Below, piece after piece: positions 24,747 through 32,921 of a stretch of 64,000 nt of DNA. Source of the stretch: an uncultured Clostridia bacterium (GTDB lineage: Bacteria; Bacillota; Clostridia; Christensenellales; UBA1242); assembly GCA_944382715.1 (NCBI GenBank), contig CALWNC010000002.1, forward strand, positions 72,738 through 136,737, in the 5' to 3' direction. Every line of letters begins with the position of its first letter. Within the stretch, counting starts at the first letter, position 1. The notes under the pieces were generated by a model that was not told where the DNA came from, did no database searches, and saw nothing but the letters and a program-made list of their open reading frames with translations. The translations under genes were made by a program, and so were the position numbers.

Positions 24747-24827
24747 AGTTTCACCTACTTTAAAAAATAATTTTAGAATTATACTAAATCATATTTAATT
24801 GATTTAGTATAATAATAAATTTAATTT

Positions 24828-25478
24828 TTATTCAACTATCTCATTGTTATAAACCTTAATTGGTTCTCCAATTTTTAATTGTTTTCCTTTAAACAAAATT
24901 TCAAAATTTGTATTTTCTAAATTTTGGTTTATTCTTAATGTTAATATTTGATTTGAATTTGGGATTTTGATTATTTCAACAAGTTTATTTTTTTTAATAA
25001 ATCCATCAAAAGAATAAATTTGATTATTTATTTTTGCTGAAAATTTTTCTATATTTAAAGAACGTTTAATTAAAATTTTATTTACGAATTCAATATTAAT
25101 TGTTGTGTAATCACTATAAAAATTATTGCTTATATAAGTAACAGAATAACTATATTTTGTTTTTACAGGAGTGTCACTATTTATAGTATTTACAGGTTTA
25201 GGATTTACTATGTTATTTAAAATAGATTTAATAATTATAATGATAATAAGAAGTATAATAGAAGCTGCAATACAAGTTATAAAATATCTTGTGGCAGTTT
25301 CATTTGAATTTTCATCTGTAAAACCTATTTGCTTTATTAATTCTGTTAATGTTGCGAGGTCATCGTTACTCATTATTTTAACAATATCTGCCCAGCTATA
25401 ACCATATAATAAGTTTGGCATAAAGATGGTTGCAATAATCCAACCTACGAAAAATAAAAGACTTAATAATTCTAACAT
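24828..25478 (-). CDS. Membrane protein of unknown function next to the repressor
   Basis: 216 residues, a hydrophobic N-terminus (about 3-20) and a second strong TM helix (about 70-90, SIILLIIIIIIKSIL), then a beta-rich C-terminal domain. It lies between integrase and repressor, where lysogenic-conversion genes such as superinfection exclusion proteins are often found; that function is only suggested by position. Confidence 0.55.
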   Translation of the reverse strand: MLELLSLLFFVGWIIATIFMPNLLYGYSWADIVKIMSNDDLATLTELIKQIGFTDENSNETATRYFITCIAASIILLIIIIIIKSILNNIVNPKPVNTINSDTPVKTKYSYSVTYISNNFYSDYTTINIEFVNKILIKRSLNIEKFSAKINNQIYSFDGFIKKNKLVEIIKIPNSNQILTLRINQNLENTNFEILFKGKQLKIGEPIKVYNNEIVE

Positions 25479-25577
25479 TTTTGTTTTCTCCCAATTTTGA
25501 GTTTTTTTGTTAATCTAATGCTAAAAGCATTTTTTTCTTTTGTTTCAAACTTCTATATGAAAATATAAAATTTTTTT

Positions 25578-26204
25578 TTAATTAAATTTACCTCTTAATT
25601 CAATAACTTTTCCTAAAATTTTGATTGGAAGAGTTTGAATTTGTTCGTTTGAATAAAATACAGGACTATATTCATCTTTGTTGAATGGAATCAGCCAAAT
25701 CCCGGTTGGTTCTTTTTTTATTTGTTTTAGTGTTGCATCAAAACCATTAACCATTACTGCACAAACATCACCACTATCAGCTGTTTCTTGTTTTCTGATA
25801 ATAACTACATCACCAGAACATATTCTTGGCTCCATAGAATTACCTTTAACTTTTAATCCAAAATATTCGTTGTATTTTGTCCATTCTTTTGGAATTTCTT
25901 CATAATCAATAATTTCTTCAATTGCTTCGATAGGAATTCCTGCTGGAATGGTGCCAACAACCGGAATTTTAATTCCAGATTGGATTTTTCCGTTTTCTTC
26001 TGCATTATCGTCTAATAAATAGTCTATTGATACATTAAAAATATTTGCTAAGTTTGTTAGTGTATTTGTTGCTGGTTTATTAATTCCTTTTTCATATTTT
26101 CCGTATGCTGTTTGAGTTATGTGGAGTTTCTTTGCTAATTTTTCTTGTGTAAAACCAAAATTTTTTCTTAAAATTTTTAATTTATTTGCAAAAGAATTTT
26201 CCAT
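25578..26204 (-). CDS. CI-like repressor with S24 self-cleavage domain
   Basis: I start at ATG 26204 (208 residues) because the GGAGG ribosome site overlaps the upstream in-frame ATG. N-terminal Cro/CI HTH (FTQEKLAKKLHITQTAYGKYE, shown as helices 2-3), then a LexA-type peptidase: cleavage pair Ala88-Gly89 (TIPAGIP), Ser123 (GNSM) and Lys160 (ATLKQ). Divergent from the 61-residue HTH gene across an operator-rich promoter region. It should maintain lysogeny and be inactivated on DNA damage. Confidence 0.85.
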   Translation of the reverse strand: MENSFANKLKILRKNFGFTQEKLAKKLHITQTAYGKYEKGINKPATNTLTNLANIFNVSIDYLLDDNAEENGKIQSGIKIPVVGTIPAGIPIEAIEEIIDYEEIPKEWTKYNEYFGLKVKGNSMEPRICSGDVVIIRKQETADSGDVCAVMVNGFDATLKQIKKEPTGIWLIPFNKDEYSPVFYSNEQIQTLPIKILGKVIELRGKFN

Positions 26205-26214
26205 ATAATCCTCC

Positions 26215-26368
26215 ATAAATAAAACTTATAGTTATATTTTAACATTTATTTAAAACTTAGACAAGAAATTATTTCATTTTTTTAAGATATATTCACTTAA
26301 AATGGTTGACAAATAAGATTTTAAGTTTTAAAATAAGACTATAAATACTAATAAGGAAACTTAAAATC
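26215..26368. promoter_or_regulatory. Lysogeny switch region with promoter and operators
   Basis: TTGACA (26306-26311) and TAAAAT (26329-26334) are 17 bases apart and read rightward into the HTH gene. AAAACTTA, ACTTAAAAT and their inverse occur at least five times in the region, one overlapping the promoter spacer, and are probable operators for the CI-like and Cro-like proteins. Confidence 0.65.
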
Positions 26369-26554
26369 TTGAAAAATTTATTAAAAAAATATAAAGTTAC
26401 ACAGCTCGTTCTGTCTGAGATGTTAAATTGTAGTCAGTCTTTAATTTCAAAGTGGTGTAGGGGATTGTGTGAACCATCTCTTAATGCAGTTATTAAAATT
26501 AGCGAATCTTTTAATATACCAATTGAGGAAATAGTTTTAGCTTTTAAGAAATAA
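26369..26554 (+). CDS. Cro-like HTH protein
   Basis: 61 residues from TTG with AAGGAAA upstream. The HTH is KVTQLVLSEMLNCSQSLISKW, followed by EPSLNAVIKISESFNIPIEE as in XRE/Cro proteins. Divergent to the CI-like repressor and first gene of the rightward transcript, so it probably acts as Cro. The start codon is chosen from spacing; no ATG is available. Confidence 0.7.
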   Translation: MKNLLKKYKVTQLVLSEMLNCSQSLISKWCRGLCEPSLNAVIKISESFNIPIEEIVLAFKK

Positions 26555-26602
26555 AGAAATTTATTACTTTTAGAAAAATGTTAAAAGAAAGGAGGATATA
26601 AA

Positions 26603-26794
26603 ATGACAATACAGGAAGTGTTACAAAAAGAAGTTTTTAATAATGATGACATTAAAGTAATATTTCAATGTGGTAAGTCCACTGCGTATAAAATCATTCG
26701 CGAAATTAAATCTGTCAGTGACAGAATTGGAATTTCTGGTAGAGTCCATAGAAAAGATTATGAAGACTTCATTAATAGAAATTTAAAAGAATGA
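26603..26794 (+). CDS. Excisionase-like HTH protein
   Basis: 63 residues, AAAGGAGG before the ATG. FQCGKSTAYKIIREIKSVSDRIG then GRVHRKDYEDFINR is the winged MerR/Xis-like helix-turn-helix seen in excisionases and phage DNA-binding proteins. It is in the early operon with an integrase in the same element, so control of excision is likely. Confidence 0.65.
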   Translation: MTIQEVLQKEVFNNDDIKVIFQCGKSTAYKIIREIKSVSDRIGISGRVHRKDYEDFINRNLKE

Positions 26795-26840
26795 GTTTAA
26801 GTCTTATTAAATTATTTATTTGTTATATTTAATCACATTT

Positions 26841-26903
26841 TGACGATTTGAATACTTTTGAATCGATTTTAATGCTTTTTTGTCGAATTGAACGATTTTG
26901 AAT
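26841..26903. repeat. Six degenerate 10-bp tandem repeats upstream of a small gene
   Basis: Units TGACGATTTG, AATACTTTTG, AATCGATTTT, AATGCTTTTT, TGTCGAATTG, AACGATTTTG repeat at 10-base spacing, close to one helical turn, ending at the AGGAGG of the next gene. The consensus is roughly AATCGATTTTG. Cooperative operators or a curved segment are possible. Confidence 0.45.
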
Positions 26904-26925
26904 AATAGGAGGATAAAAAATAGAA

Positions 26926-27114
26926 GTGAAATTGAAAAAATTTTTAGAAAATGAAGAAGTGCAAAATTTATGTAAAGATTTTTTTGAAGTTTTTGAAAAA
27001 GAGAGTAGAACTGCTGGGTATGAATTTATAATAAAAAAATACCCAAAACTTTGTGAAAAAGTTTCAGGTAAAATGGATTATTTATTGAGTTATTATAAAA
27101 ACCAATATTTTTAA
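26926..27114 (+). CDS. Small early protein, prophage 2
   Basis: 62 residues from the GTG at 26926; helical and charged, no motif recognised. AGGAGG at 26907-26912 is too far from the GTG (13 bases) but is 7 bases from an in-frame ATA at 26920, so initiation at ATA is possible. It ends 1 base before the stop of a convergent HTH gene. Confidence 0.5.
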   Translation: MKLKKFLENEEVQNLCKDFFEVFEKESRTAGYEFIIKKYPKLCEKVSGKMDYLLSYYKNQYF

Positions 27115-27115
27115 T

Positions 27116-27607
27116 TTAAATTGAAAAAATTTTTGGATTGTTAAGTTCTTGTAAAAGATTCTTTTCTATTAAAAGTCCAGAATTTAAATCTTGTTCAGGT
27201 GGAATAAAATCATTATTTTTTAATAAGTAATTTTTTGCAATATCATTAAAACTATATTTTGCTTTTAAATACTCAAAAGAATTTTCTGGTTGAGTGTTTA
27301 AGATATTTAAATATCTTTTAGCAGTAAATGTAAAGAAATCATCATGATTTGCTTCAATTTTTTTAATTAAAATTTGTTTAGAAATTTCAATTAATTTTTT
27401 TGTATAAGTGTCTTCACCAAAAAAGTATTCTACAGGAGCATTTAAAATAGTTGATAGTAATAAAATTTCTTCAATAGTAGGTTCCGAAATATAGTTTTCC
27501 CAATTACTAATAGTTCTTTGATTAATATTTAAAGCAGAAGCAAGTTGAGATTGTTTAATTTTTCTATATTTTCTTAAATCTTGTAATCTGTCTCCAAAAA
27601 TATCCAT
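27116..27607 (-). CDS. XRE-family HTH regulator
   Basis: 163 residues. LRKYRKIKQSQLASALNIN then QRTISNWENYISEPTIEEI is a clear XRE HTH; the C-terminal 90 residues are helical and unassigned. It is divergent from the structural region and faces three TAAATTGGGTA sites, its probable operators. GGAG is before the ATG. It may repress late genes or the tRNA-like transcript. Confidence 0.75.
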   Translation of the reverse strand: MDIFGDRLQDLRKYRKIKQSQLASALNINQRTISNWENYISEPTIEEILLLSTILNAPVEYFFGEDTYTKKLIEISKQILIKKIEANHDDFFTFTAKRYLNILNTQPENSFEYLKAKYSFNDIAKNYLLKNNDFIPPEQDLNSGLLIEKNLLQELNNPKIFSI

Positions 27608-27650
27608 ATAATTCTCCTTTTTTAGTTTATTATAACAACTATTAATAAAA

Positions 27651-27734
27651 ATATGAAATAAATTGGGTAGATTCTTAATAAATATGAAATAAATTGGGTA
27701 AAATACTTAACAATACCCATAAATTGGGTATAAT
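27651..27734. promoter_or_regulatory. TGGGTA operators and rightward promoter
   Basis: ATGAAATAAATTGGGTA occurs twice (from 27653 and 27684) and a third site TACCCATAAATTGGGTA (27714-27730) is palindromic. The last overlaps a TATAAT at 27729-27734 with TTAACA 16 bases upstream, so a repressor bound there would block rightward transcription. Confidence 0.6.
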
Positions 27735-27756
27735 AAAAGTGGATTAAAAATGGTAA

Positions 27757-27915
27757 CAAAAAGGTAATTATAAAAAAGGTTCACTTGGCTCTGGAGTTGC
27801 ATCAATAACTGATGGTCATGATTCTGCAACAAATACTCTTAATTCGTTATATAAGTCAGAGAGTCGTAATTGGTTGCAAAGCCAAGTTAAATATTATAAC
27901 CAAATAAAAAATTAA
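27757..27915 (+). pseudogene. Start-less open frame before the tRNA-like gene
   Basis: 52 codons open after a TAA, with sensible composition (GVASITDGHDSATNTLNSLY) but no usable start codon. Either a gene fragment or part of a longer non-coding RNA: 27916-27972 downstream folds through TTAAATAATTT/AAATTATTTAA. No family recognised. Confidence 0.3.
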
Positions 27916-28076
27916 ATTAATTAAATAATTTGGTGCTCTAAAGGGTCTCCTTTTAAAATAAATTATTTAATCGAAATAGATTTTTAAAGAGTTAAATGGT
28001 GGTTTTAAAAAAAAATACTCAGCCAAAGCAGAGCAGTTATTGGAGGTTAAGGCTCGTTAAAGATTTCTCCAATTTT

Positions 28077-28175
28077 GTGGAATTAGCATTAAATGGCAAT
28101 GCACTAATTAGTTGACAGATTAGGTTGACTTATGGCTTTTCGGTCTTGCAAGTTCGAATCTTGCATTCCACACCA
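28077..28175 (+). tRNA. tRNA-like gene with encoded CCA and odd anticodon loop
   Basis: Acceptor GTGGAAT pairs with ATTCCAC, then A and CCA. D-arm GCAT-TAAATGGCA-ATGC and T-arm GCAAG-TTCGAAT-CTTGC are perfect. The anticodon arm CTAAT/ATTAG closes a 10-base loop (TAGTTGACAG) instead of 7, and the variable region is long (24 bases, with GAC/GTC pairing). No normal anticodon can be assigned. It may be a decoy or tRNA mimic, a suppressor, or a decayed class II tRNA; the perfect arms argue for selection. Confidence 0.55.
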
Positions 28176-28242
28176 GATACAAAAAAAAGAGCTCATTTTT
28201 GTATTAAAATTAGTTGTTTAGGGGGAGGAAGATAGAGAAATA

Positions 28243-28584
28243 ATGGCAAGTTTAAAAAAAGGTAAAAAGGCTGAATTTGATAAAGAAATTGACGGGACAC
28301 CATATAAAAATGGTGATGAAACTCGTCATAGACTTAATAGGGAAGAACGTGCAAGAAAATACTGTGTGGAGCTCCGTGAGGGAGTAAATGTTTATACAGG
28401 CGAAAAGCTTACAGAAAGACAAATGGCTTATAGGGCTGGATACATGAAAAAAAGTAATGAAGATACAGCAATTTATAATTGGAAGAAAGAGAAAGGACTG
28501 ACGGCTTCTGAAGTTAATAAATTTAATAAACAAAGAAATGCTGAAAAAGAATTAAAAAAAAAGAATGCAAACCAGATATTTTAG
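28243..28584 (+). CDS. Basic protein homologous to the first structural-operon gene of prophage 1
   Basis: 113 residues, very basic; the middle resembles the 88-residue protein at 15454-15720 (ERARKY, MAYRAGYMKKSNEDTAIYNWKKE). GGGGGAGG is upstream. Near its end the message has A AAA AAG (28557-28563), the slippery heptamer of dnaX; a -1 shift there would leave out the final NANQIF and continue in the frame of the next ORF to 28841, making a protein of about 200 residues. Confidence 0.6.
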   Translation: MASLKKGKKAEFDKEIDGTPYKNGDETRHRLNREERARKYCVELREGVNVYTGEKLTERQMAYRAGYMKKSNEDTAIYNWKKEKGLTASEVNKFNKQRNAEKELKKKNANQIF

Positions 28585-28598
28585 CTCATAAAGAAAGC

Positions 28599-28841
28599 TT
28601 GTTAAGAAGAATTGAAAGTTCAAAAGATTTTGATTATTTTGAAAAATTAAAGCTTGGTCGAGAACTTGGAGTAGAAGATATTCATGACTATGTTGAGGAA
28701 TTGGAGCGTAAAAAGAGATTTGAGAATCCCGAGTACTTAAAAAAGATAAGTGAATTAAGGAAGAAGTTTGACGCAAATGAGGAAATTCCAAAACAAGATT
28801 TAGGCTTTTTTCAAAAATATATTAGAGATATTTTGGATTAA
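28599..28841 (+). CDS. Downstream part of the 28243 gene by -1 frameshift, or separate small gene
   Basis: 80 residues if begun at TTG 28599, acidic and helical (DFDYFEKLKLGRELGVEDI). There is no good ribosome site in front, but the frame is open back into the A9 tract of the upstream gene. Either expressed as a -1 extension of 28243-28584 or separated from it by a real frameshift mutation. Confidence 0.45.
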   Translation: MLRRIESSKDFDYFEKLKLGRELGVEDIHDYVEELERKKRFENPEYLKKISELRKKFDANEEIPKQDLGFFQKYIRDILD

Positions 28842-28866
28842 AAAAACAGCTAAAAAGCTGTATAAA

Positions 28867-29091
28867 TTAAAGTTTTTTTAAATCCCACCAAACTTTAGAA
28901 CTTTGACTCTTTGAAATAGAGTACCCAATTTTATTAAGTTCTTGTTTTAGTATTTCAAGGTTAGGGTCTGCATCATAGTGTTTTTGGCTTAAAAAGATAG
29001 ATGATTCTTGATTTGGTTCTAGTTCTGGTTGATCTAATATAAGATTTTGAATTACTTCTTGAGCGTTTAAAAAAGCTTGTTCTTTATCCAT
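28867..29091 (-). CDS. Small acidic protein on the opposite strand
   Basis: 74 residues with AAAGGAG 8 bases before the ATG. Acidic N-terminal half (LILDQPELEPNQESS), then a helix; no motif recognised. It is the only minus-strand gene in the structural block and may be a regulator or a lysogenic-state gene. Confidence 0.45.
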   Translation of the reverse strand: MDKEQAFLNAQEVIQNLILDQPELEPNQESSIFLSQKHYDADPNLEILKQELNKIGYSISKSQSSKVWWDLKKL

Positions 29092-29160
29092 ATTTATTTC
29101 TCCTTTACTAAAGGATATAAAAATATGGAGATAAAGTCAAATAAAATAAAGGAGAAAAAT

Positions 29161-29487
29161 ATGGGGATTTTTAAAGAGAGTTATTATATAAAAGATAGTA
29201 AAGGAAAGTGGAGATTGCAGGAAGAAAAAATTGCAAAAGCTCCTCATGACTTTGGCAGATGGCAAAGAAGTGCTGAATTAGATGCAGAAAAATATGGAGA
29301 TGAAACTCGTATTTTTTCAGCCAATACAAGAGGTGGACTTAATAAAAAAGTTGTTAAAGTTGTTTCCTCTTTTGGTCCAAATGAAAAGGTAGAGAGGACT
29401 TTAATTACGACATCAAGTAAACTATCTAAAAAAGATAAAGAGAAATATAAGGGAATAAAAGGTGTAGATAGACCAATAAAGAGGTGA
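29161..29487 (+). CDS. Hypothetical structural-region protein
   Basis: 108 residues from ATG 29161, chosen because AAAGGAG precedes it (longer in-frame starts lack one). Basic, with many Lys and Ser/Thr; YYIKDSKGKWRLQEEK suggests a beta-hairpin. No family recognised. It leads into the next gene with a 4-base gap. Confidence 0.5.
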   Translation: MGIFKESYYIKDSKGKWRLQEEKIAKAPHDFGRWQRSAELDAEKYGDETRIFSANTRGGLNKKVVKVVSSFGPNEKVERTLITTSSKLSKKDKEKYKGIKGVDRPIKR

Positions 29488-29491
29488 GATT

Positions 29492-29935
29492 GTGGAAGAT
29501 TTAAACGAAAATTATGTAAGCATGTATGCAACAAATGCAGAGAAGAAAGCCAAGGCAGTATCAATAATGAAAGAGTTAGGTGTATTTAAAGCTATTGTAG
29601 ATATGTTTAGATACGAAAATATAGTATGTCTTTTCGATAATTATAAAATTTACAACATAGAAGATATAGTTGTATTAAACAAAATTAAAGAATTAGAACT
29701 TAAATATAATGTAATTGTTTATGCTGTAACTCATGAATACACAGATTTTGGAGAACTTTATTCATTGTTGGTGGTACCAAAATATAAAGAAGATTGGAAT
29801 GAATTACTTCATTTTTACAACAAAAATGAGTATTCAGTTTATTCTTATGTCTGGAATAAAACAAATAATGAATGCAGTGAATTTGGCTATATTTTAGTTC
29901 GTAGATTTAGTGGAATTTTAAAGAGAATAGGATAG
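29492..29935 (+). CDS. Hypothetical protein
   Basis: 147 residues from GTG with GAGGTGAG upstream. Mixed alpha/beta (VCLFDNYKIYNIEDIVVLNKI; YNVIVYAVTHEYTDFGELYSLLVV). No motif recognised. It is coupled to its neighbours in the late operon. Confidence 0.5.
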   Translation: MEDLNENYVSMYATNAEKKAKAVSIMKELGVFKAIVDMFRYENIVCLFDNYKIYNIEDIVVLNKIKELELKYNVIVYAVTHEYTDFGELYSLLVVPKYKEDWNELLHFYNKNEYSVYSYVWNKTNNECSEFGYILVRRFSGILKRIG

Positions 29936-29948
29936 GGGGGGGAGAGCA

Positions 29949-30296
29949 ATGTGTACACTCTGTTTTGATTGTAAAAAATCAATAACTAATGGTTGCCCTT
30001 GGGCTAGAAGCTTTGAACCTGTTCCTGGCTGGAAAATAAGAAAAAAGCAAAACCATGGTGAAACTTTAACTGTAGTATTGCAATGTCCACTATTTGAAGA
30101 TGATTCACAAAGGGAATTAAGGCTAAAATTTAATAAACAATATGGAATGAGTTACAGTGCATTTTATTATTTGCTAAGGCGAAAAAAGATAGATTTAGAG
30201 CTGAAAAAATTGATTTATTGCAGGCTGACAAGAAATTATTTTTGGAACGAAAATCGAATAAAAAGGAAGCTGTCAAATGGTAAAGTTAATCTTTAA
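29949..30296 (+). CDS. Small Cys-rich phage protein
   Basis: 115 residues. CTLCFDCKKSITNGCPWA then GWKIRK and a later QCPLF form a four-Cys zinc-binding motif of a type common in small Bacillota phage proteins; the last 60 residues have an HTH-like helix set (MSYSAFYYLLRRKKIDLELKK). It overlaps the following coat candidate by 20 bases. Confidence 0.55.
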   Translation: MCTLCFDCKKSITNGCPWARSFEPVPGWKIRKKQNHGETLTVVLQCPLFEDDSQRELRLKFNKQYGMSYSAFYYLLRRKKIDLELKKLIYCRLTRNYFWNENRIKRKLSNGKVNL

Positions 30297-30456
30297 AATT
30301 GTAATAATACTAGTTTTAATTTTGCTTTTTGGTTCGGTTGTATTTAGTGTGCTATCAAAGGTATTTTCTTGGCTTTCTGTTGCCTGTGACTGGCTGGGTA
30401 ATGTAGTAGATTGGTTTGGGATTAAACCTTTAATAAATATTGGAGGAGGTGAGTAG
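30277..30456 (+). CDS. Small hydrophobic coat candidate, prophage 2
   Basis: 59 residues: TM helix at 4-26, then an amphipathic part with DWLGNVVDWFGIKPLI. It corresponds in sequence and position to the 52-residue protein at 14697-14855. AAAAGGAAG precedes the ATG. Its stop lies in the ribosome site and start region of the next gene, so the two are tightly coupled. Major or minor coat role is inferred. Confidence 0.65.
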   Translation: MVKLIFKIVIILVLILLFGSVVFSVLSKVFSWLSVACDWLGNVVDWFGIKPLINIGGGE

Positions 30457-31723
30457 AATAAATAAATTTTTAATAGTTTTAATAAGTCTAGTTTGTTGTG
30501 TTTGTATTGGAATAGACATTTGGTATGCAGTTGTTTATTTTACACAGCCAGAGAAACAGGCAAGTCAGACTTATAATGTAGGTGCACAGACAGTAACTAA
30601 AGTTGACGGAACAGAAGATACAAGGCATTTTTGCGAAGTAAATTTGTATGAAGATTGTTTTGAGATTAAATTCAATTATCTTCGAGATGAAACTGGAAAA
30701 GATTTTTATTCGCAAGGTGTACAATATATTCCAAAAACTGAAACTTTTGATTTTACTCCATATGTGTTGGACAACAATAGTTATATTTATCTTGGAACAT
30801 ATCGTGATGAAGAGATTACCACAGCTGGTATGTGGTGGTGGAAAAAATCAGAAACACACAGATATTATGACAGAGTTTTTACTAATCTATATTTAAAAAA
30901 TTTAGATATTTATAATTATGCTTCAATGGACAACTTTGAAACAGTAATCAATGATACAAACGAAATAACATTAAATACATCTTTTACTATTGAACTTGAT
31001 GGGAAAATATATTCAATGAGATTTAATGGAGCAAAAGCTGTTGAAAATGAAGATGAAGTTGAAATGAAAAAATTTTTTATTCAAGAAACAACTGATAGTG
31101 AGTTTGGTAAAACATATAATGACGAAATTTATATCCACTATCGAAATTATCGTGCTAGTGATATTACTTATTTTTCAGAGCTTCTATATAATTCAATACA
31201 AACACTTGATAAAGGTACAGACCAAGCAATTATTTTTCAATTCGGTGACTTATTTGATTATTATCTATACGACGAAGAAAGTGGAACTTCATCTGAGCAA
31301 ACAATTTCAAGTGATGAATATGCAAAGGTTGTGGCTTCGATAAAAAGTTATTATGCAATAAAAGTTAGTATTCATGAGGGGAATATTTTATCTGCAAGTG
31401 ATTCCCTATTTGGCTACTTTAAAGGCACAAAAAACTATACAACGGAAGAAATGACCATGACAGATTATTATATTGGACGACCATTAATTTTGGTTGAAGA
31501 CAAAGATATGACACTTAAAGAAATTAATGGGAATAGGGTGTTATGTTTGTCTGATAAATTTATTTCTGACAATGAAGCTTATAAATCGACTGTAGAACTC
31601 AAAGTAGTACTTAGTGAAAGATTATTTGAAGAGGTTTCATTTCTTATCACAGAAGATTCTTTTAGTGGTTTTACAGTTTATAAAATTTTGCTTTCTACTG
31701 GGGAAGAGGTGGAATATGGTTAA
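30449..31723 (+). CDS. Large membrane structural protein, homologue of the 13393-14634 product
   Basis: 424 residues from GTG 30449; one TM helix near 10-32, then a long external domain. Aligns by eye with the prophage 1 protein at several places (see that entry). The ribosome site GGAGGAGG overlaps the candidate TTG and GTG starts; the in-frame ATA at 30458 is 8 bases from it and would align with the ATG of the homologue, so ATA initiation is worth testing. Probable virion or assembly protein. Confidence 0.65.
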   Translation: MSRINKFLIVLISLVCCVCIGIDIWYAVVYFTQPEKQASQTYNVGAQTVTKVDGTEDTRHFCEVNLYEDCFEIKFNYLRDETGKDFYSQGVQYIPKTETFDFTPYVLDNNSYIYLGTYRDEEITTAGMWWWKKSETHRYYDRVFTNLYLKNLDIYNYASMDNFETVINDTNEITLNTSFTIELDGKIYSMRFNGAKAVENEDEVEMKKFFIQETTDSEFGKTYNDEIYIHYRNYRASDITYFSELLYNSIQTLDKGTDQAIIFQFGDLFDYYLYDEESGTSSEQTISSDEYAKVVASIKSYYAIKVSIHEGNILSASDSLFGYFKGTKNYTTEEMTMTDYYIGRPLILVEDKDMTLKEINGNRVLCLSDKFISDNEAYKSTVELKVVLSERLFEEVSFLITEDSFSGFTVYKILLSTGEEVEYG

Positions 31724-32411
31724 GTTTGTATGCGAAAATGTATTAACTGAAATGTTTCACAATCTGAGAGTGACGCTTGGAGATACACTTTTAATAATTC
31801 TTGGGTTAGTAATTTTCTTTGCATTTATATTTTTGCTCCAATATAAAGGGGTGCAAATATTTGCAGGGGTTGCACTATTTATTGCACTAATATGTTCTTC
31901 GGTTTTTTCAATAGTAAAACTTGAAACATATTACTCAGCTACTGGTGGAGTTGTTGGAACAATTGAATCATTTTTAAGACCCAATCAAGTTGATGAACTT
32001 GACAACAAAATTGGGTTTTCGCTAGAAAATTTAATGATGACAAAAGACATTGACGGAAATTATTCAGTGAGTGTAATTTCTGAAAAAGTTTTTAGTTTGG
32101 AAAATGGAACATATTTAGTTTATGTTAATGAGTCGCCTTGCAAAATCACATCAAGTTCAAGTGACTACATTGAGGCAAATTATTCATATGTGTTCTATGA
32201 CAAAAATCATAATGCAATTTTAGATGACACACTTTATTTGCAAATAGTCTTTTATAAGACAAAAACAGAACTCACAGTGTATACAACAGGTGGAGTTGAG
32301 GCTCAAAGTTTGTGGCAAGCATATTTTACAAAAAACGAATTTGAAATTGTGGTTGAGCAACAAGAAATAGAAGTAAGCAATCAAGATTTTGAAGAGGTAA
32401 AAAATGTCTAA
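31716..32411 (+). CDS. Membrane structural protein with two TM helices
   Basis: 231 residues from ATG 31716 (GAGGTGG upstream, overlapping the previous stop). Two TM helices at about 24-42 and 48-66, then a beta-rich domain whose end (SYVFYDKNHN ... TKTELTVYTT) resembles that of the 171-residue protein of prophage 1 in the same position. The extra TM helix is a difference. Function unknown. Confidence 0.6.
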   Translation: MVKFVCENVLTEMFHNLRVTLGDTLLIILGLVIFFAFIFLLQYKGVQIFAGVALFIALICSSVFSIVKLETYYSATGGVVGTIESFLRPNQVDELDNKIGFSLENLMMTKDIDGNYSVSVISEKVFSLENGTYLVYVNESPCKITSSSSDYIEANYSYVFYDKNHNAILDDTLYLQIVFYKTKTELTVYTTGGVEAQSLWQAYFTKNEFEIVVEQQEIEVSNQDFEEVKNV

Positions 32412-32757
32412 AAGAATAAGTGGACAAGTAGGTTATTGTGAAAATAAGTATTTAAAGGGTTTGGAGAAAATACCTGGTGGACATTATGTTTATATTAAAA
32501 ATAATAATAAAGATGGAACCTGTAATGTTAATGTAATAACTTCACTTGCAGATAAAAGTGGAAAATATATAGCTGGTCGGTTAAAACAGGTAAAAAATGG
32601 AAATGTATACTCAATACCATTTTATGATGCAAATTTTACACAATGGTCAGGAGTTAGTCATAATCAAAAAAATGTAAAAATTACTAATATTCAAGATATT
32701 GGTAAAAAGAAAATAAAAGATAAACATAAGTTTTATTTGGGAAAATTTCTAGATTAA
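32404..32757 (+). CDS. Small basic soluble protein
   Basis: 117 residues, overlapping the preceding gene by 8 bases. Beta-rich with GHYVYIKNNNKDGTCNVNVI and a basic tail; no motif recognised. There is no counterpart at this place in prophage 1. Followed by a hairpin leader. Confidence 0.5.
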   Translation: MSKRISGQVGYCENKYLKGLEKIPGGHYVYIKNNNKDGTCNVNVITSLADKSGKYIAGRLKQVKNGNVYSIPFYDANFTQWSGVSHNQKNVKITNIQDIGKKKIKDKHKFYLGKFLD

Positions 32758-32761
32758 AAAA

Positions 32762-32880
32762 GAGTGAGATAAACTCACTCCTAGACTCCGACTATAAAAC
32801 ATAACGGAGGTTTGATTTACAACTCTGTATTGCTAAAATGTCACCTACGAGTTGCTTGTTAATATTATTATACTCAAAAT
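32762..32880 (+). promoter_or_regulatory. Hairpin-rich leader B before the coiled-coil adhesin
   Basis: GAGTGAG/CTCACTC hairpin, then CTCCG/CGGAG and CAACTC/GAGTTG stems. A similar order of hairpin, G-A-C-T-rich segment, CAACTC...ATTGC and AT-rich end is found before another gene at 40057-40190. Possibly a conserved regulatory RNA. Confidence 0.45.
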
Positions 32881-32921
32881 AAATGAAAAAATCAATAAAA
32901 AAAACTAAAAAAGGAGGAAAA

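Noticed and set aside
28077..28175. tmRNA 3' domain
   Set aside because: The acceptor halves are 99 bases apart with D and T arms inside, so it is tRNA-sized; no tag reading frame lies between them.
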